Source of the DNA: an uncultured Nitrospirales bacterium
Lineage (GTDB): Bacteria > Nitrospirota > Nitrospiria > Nitrospirales > UBA8639
NCBI GenBank assembly: GCA_958295805.1
Contig: OY282373.1
Coordinates: 777,001-841,000, forward strand
DNA length: 64,000 nucleotides
Direction of reading: 5' to 3'
In this document: one piece after another, positions 61,605 through 64,000 of the stretch
How positions within the stretch are numbered: the first letter of the stretch is position 1
Layout of the letters: each line of letters starts with the position of its first letter
Notes under the pieces: generated by a model
Database searches by the model: none
What the model saw: only the letters and a program-made list of their open reading frames with translations
What the model was told of the DNA's origin: nothing
Translations under genes and position numbers: made by a program

Positions 61605-61817
61605 TCAAGCGGCCCGGCGATTCGTGATAGCTTCGCGGAGGCCTTCAAGCAGACCTTCAAGATGAGCCATCCGTTCCCGGAGCATCACCACTTCGGCGCG
61701 TAACGCTTCAAATTCGCGTTTGAACTCGCGCTGCCCGTTCAGGATGAGACCGGCCAAGCCGACGCCGACCAGTAGAATCGTGAAGATGATGCTTATGACG
61801 GCAAGTGTAATCGTCAT
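61605..61817 (-). CDS. Small single-pass membrane coiled-coil protein (70 aa)
   Basis: MTITLAVISIIFTILLVGVG and LAGLILNG form one membrane helix, followed by a charged coiled coil (REFKREFEALRAEVVMLRER, MAHLEGLLEGLREAI). This one-helix-plus-coil plan resembles small proteins often linked to toxin-antitoxin or DUF1640-type loci. The ATG at 61817 is preferred over 61883. It is convergent with the decayed gene. Function unknown. Confidence 0.55.
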   Translation of the reverse strand: MTITLAVISIIFTILLVGVGLAGLILNGQREFKREFEALRAEVVMLRERMAHLEGLLEGLREAITNRRAA

Positions 61818-62001
61818 GACGTTACGGAGTGTAGCATTGAAAGAGACCGATGGCAACGCAAAACATCCGGGTCTTGTCGTCACGTCGTCTATCCTTTAGA
61901 TTGTCGTATACTTATCTTTTCTCCGTGAGACCCCGTGCAGGACGGTGCGTTCATCCTGCGCCGTTTGGACGAGCCGCCATCGTTGAATCGAAGAACACAC
62001 A

Positions 62002-63657
62002 ATGGGTAAGAGGAGCAGACAAGGGAAGAGGAAGGCAGCCACCAGGAAGGATTCCAACCGGATGGCCGCCGCGCGGGTGAGCGCAGCATTGAACGGGAGT
62101 GGGTTCTGGGTGCTCGTCTTCGTCCTGCTCGTTGGCGTGACGCAGATTGGAAGTCTCGAGCGTGAAGTGATCGACTGGGACGAAAGCGTCTTCATTCTGA
62201 TGGCCGCGAACATACTTGACGGCCACCTGCCCTACGTCGAGATGTTCGAACTCAAGCCGCCGATGCTCTTCTTCATGCTCGCCGGCGTGATGGCGGTCTT
62301 CGGTGAGTCTCTGCTCGTCGTGCGGCTGTTCGGCGACGTCTGCATCCTGGCGTCCTGCGCCGCGGTCTTCGCGATCGCGCGCCGCTGGACCGACCCGATC
62401 TCGGCGGGTCTCGGCACCCTGACGTTCATCACCATCTCGACCGTATACATTTTCGGCCAGCACACGAGCAGCGAACTCCCGGCCACGGCTCTGCTCATGG
62501 CGGCGCTGTGGCTGCTCCTGGCGCGGCGGGACCGGCTTTGGGCCGTCGCCTGTGCCGGCCTGTTGATATCGCTGGCGACACTGACGCGCAGCAATCTCGG
62601 CGTCGCGGCAGTGGCCTTCGCCGTCTGGCTCCTCGTCGCACATTTTCGGCCGTCGTTCGGTGCTCACCGCTGGGCGTTCGCGGCCTTTGTGGGTGCGGGG
62701 GTAATTCCGCCCGGCCTTCTCGTTCTGCTCTACTGGGCGGCGGATGCGCTTTTCGAGTTACGGGTCTCGATCATCGACGTCCCGCTTGCTTACGCGGGCA
62801 ATCAGTTAAGCGTGCTCGAAGTCCTTGATAAACATACCAACGAGTGGTGGTTCATAGTGACTCAGAGTGACCCGTATCTCGTCGGGACCTATATGTTGCT
62901 GACGGCGGGTGTGATGACGTGGGTCTCCATTCGCGCTCTTCGGGAACGAACGTGCGGTGGTGCCTCCCGGTCCGGCGCCTCGGATGGGTTGCTATGGGTC
63001 ACGTTCGCCGTGGTTTTACTTTCCATTATGATTGGCGGCGCCGCTTATCCTCATTACTGGCTGCAACTCTTTCCGATCTACGGGGTTTTCTGTGCTCGCG
63101 CGATCTACTGGGCGCATTCGAGGATCGCTCTTCGCCGACTCGGCTATGCGCTCGTTCTGGTTTGCGTTGCCAGTGCTCTGTGGAACACCGTGCCATCCGC
63201 TGCTCGACTGATCGTCGATCCGGATCACTTGTCCAAATCGCATTATATCCGGCACGCCGCTCGCCTGATAGCGGCGGATAGGCAACCGGACGATACAGTC
63301 TGGGCGTTCTATGACCTTCCTATCCTTTGGTATCTAAACGAGAAACCGATCTCGAAAATTCCCTTACCCACGAGTCTCCTGCGAAAAAATTCCATGATGA
63401 TGCCTCTCGTTCGCTCCGGCTATATTGCGCCGGATGAGCTACAGAGAATCATGGATACTCGGCCTACTTATCTGGTGACGGGAACAAGAAACTCTTCCTT
63501 CTATTATAGTATGGCGGTCGCGATCAGAAATGATCCAACCGTCCGCAAGGACGTCGATGCCATCTTCAAGTTTATCAATGATCACTATTCCGTTTTTCAT
63601 GAGAATGGGCCCATTCGTGTCTACAAACTCCAGAGTAAAGGCGACACAACCCGCTGA
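62002..63657 (+). CDS. GT39/ArnT-like membrane glycosyltransferase
   Basis: 551 residues. After a basic 20-residue N-terminus (MGKRSRQGKRKAATRKDSNR) come about eleven helices. The first periplasmic loop has REVIDWDESVFILMAANILD, the DWDE-type acidic pair of GT39/PMT transferases, then GHLPYVEMFELKPPMLFFMLA. It uses lipid-linked sugar to glycosylate proteins or glycans. It is the last gene of the G+C-rich cluster, separated from the GT22-like gene by the decayed region. Specific acceptor unknown. Confidence 0.85.
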   Translation: MGKRSRQGKRKAATRKDSNRMAAARVSAALNGSGFWVLVFVLLVGVTQIGSLEREVIDWDESVFILMAANILDGHLPYVEMFELKPPMLFFMLAGVMAVFGESLLVVRLFGDVCILASCAAVFAIARRWTDPISAGLGTLTFITISTVYIFGQHTSSELPATALLMAALWLLLARRDRLWAVACAGLLISLATLTRSNLGVAAVAFAVWLLVAHFRPSFGAHRWAFAAFVGAGVIPPGLLVLLYWAADALFELRVSIIDVPLAYAGNQLSVLEVLDKHTNEWWFIVTQSDPYLVGTYMLLTAGVMTWVSIRALRERTCGGASRSGASDGLLWVTFAVVLLSIMIGGAAYPHYWLQLFPIYGVFCARAIYWAHSRIALRRLGYALVLVCVASALWNTVPSAARLIVDPDHLSKSHYIRHAARLIAADRQPDDTVWAFYDLPILWYLNEKPISKIPLPTSLLRKNSMMMPLVRSGYIAPDELQRIMDTRPTYLVTGTRNSSFYYSMAVAIRNDPTVRKDVDAIFKFINDHYSVFHENGPIRVYKLQSKGDTTR

Positions 63658-63768
63658 TCCGGATAGCTGGGTAATGGACCGGCCGTCAATTTGAGTGCCG
63701 GAGCGTATGGGACGGGCAATCGTTCAATCGAGAGGGTATCGAAACGCGGGCAGAGAAAGAAGGGCGAG

Positions 63769-63852
63769 ATGCACGCATTCCGTAAGAAGACCCGAAAGAC
63801 ACCGAGAACCGCAATCCAAACCGCTTTGGCTAGAATGAAGGAGTTGAGATGA
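63769..63852 (+). pseudogene. higB: C-terminal remnant of a HigB-type toxin gene
   Basis: Only the family tail is recognisable: HAFRKKTRKTPRTAIQTALA followed by RMKELR and stop. Upstream, this frame and others lack the rest of the RelE/HigB fold up to the end of the GT39-like gene. The TGA overlaps the ATG of the antitoxin gene (ATGA), the usual HigB-HigA junction. Confidence 0.6.
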
Positions 63853-64000
63853 TGACCATACCATATGCCACGATCCGAGAGCGCTGGAAGGAAGATGACG
63901 ATTTCCGCAGGGAACACGCGGCGCTCGAACCCGAATTCAAACTCGTTCGGAAGTTTATTGAGACCCGTGCGAAGGCGGGCATGAGTCAGAGCGAAGTGGC
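63849..64000 (+). CDS. higA: XRE-family antitoxin (HigA-like), partial
   Basis: The frame starts MMTIPYATIRERWKEDDDFR and runs off the window at RAKAGMSQSEVA, the first helix and turn of an XRE domain. The N-terminal extension before the HTH and the overlap with a HigB tail match antitoxins of the HigBA group. Either ATG 63849 or 63852 may be used. Confidence 0.7.
   Translation, partial: MMTIPYATIRERWKEDDDFRREHAALEPEFKLVRKFIETRAKAGMSQSEV

Overview
The window looks like a chromosomal segment of a Nitrospirota bacterium, probably a Nitrospira-like nitrite oxidiser. This assignment is inference. It rests on a five-gene 2-oxoacid:ferredoxin oxidoreductase of the reductive-TCA type, a NorD/CbbO-like VWA protein, a NirJ/AhbD-like radical SAM protein beside a USP-rubredoxin-PCP_red fusion, a Gram-negative envelope (beta-barrel protein, trimeric autotransporter, lipoprotein), and many dispersed palindromic repeats. 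No rRNA gene or taxonomic marker is present.

Layout. 0-9 kb: partial rfbF-like cytidylyltransferase, a NorD-like VWA protein, malate dehydrogenase, purE, and a tight operon of stand-alone NuoF-like flavoprotein, [2Fe-2S] ferredoxin, 6-pyruvoyltetrahydropterin synthase and folE. 9-19.4 kb: alpha/beta hydrolase, rarA, ABC-F ATPase, tRNA-Ala(GGC), gltX, a beta-barrel protein, tRNA-Gln(CTG), glnS. 19.4-25.6 kb: a G+C-rich four-gene set (HAD-UbiA fusion, DprE1-like, large membrane glycosyltransferase, DprE2-like) that looks like a decaprenylphosphoryl-arabinose pathway with its own transferase. 25.6-36.7 kb: metF, macro domain, HTH-MBL fusion, site-2 protease, M20 peptidase, and a leftward run of USP fusion, radical SAM, four-helix membrane protein and der.

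37-46 kb is accessory DNA: an XRE repressor divergent from a short trimeric autotransporter, a DUF900-type hydrolase, a lipoprotein, and an array of three DUF1640-like coiled-coil genes interrupted by two 1031-bp IS30-family elements. 46-53 kb: metK, ahcY and the five OFOR subunits behind a good sigma-70 promoter. At 53.4 kb is tRNA-Asn(GTT), interrupted inside the anticodon by a 347-nt group I intron. 53.9-63.7 kb: a second G+C-rich glycosylation island (DUF2723, Dpm1-GtrA fusion, TMTC-like GT with TPRs, GT22-like, GT39-like). The right edge holds a toxin remnant and the start of an XRE antitoxin.

A theme of the window is repeat DNA entering genes. Three coding sequences carry dispersed repeats in frame, two genes end inside repeats, and the IS30 elements inserted into palindromes of the same kind. 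The strongest observations are the intron-bearing tRNA-Asn, the two lipid-linked-sugar glycosylation loci, and the IS30/DUF1640 array.
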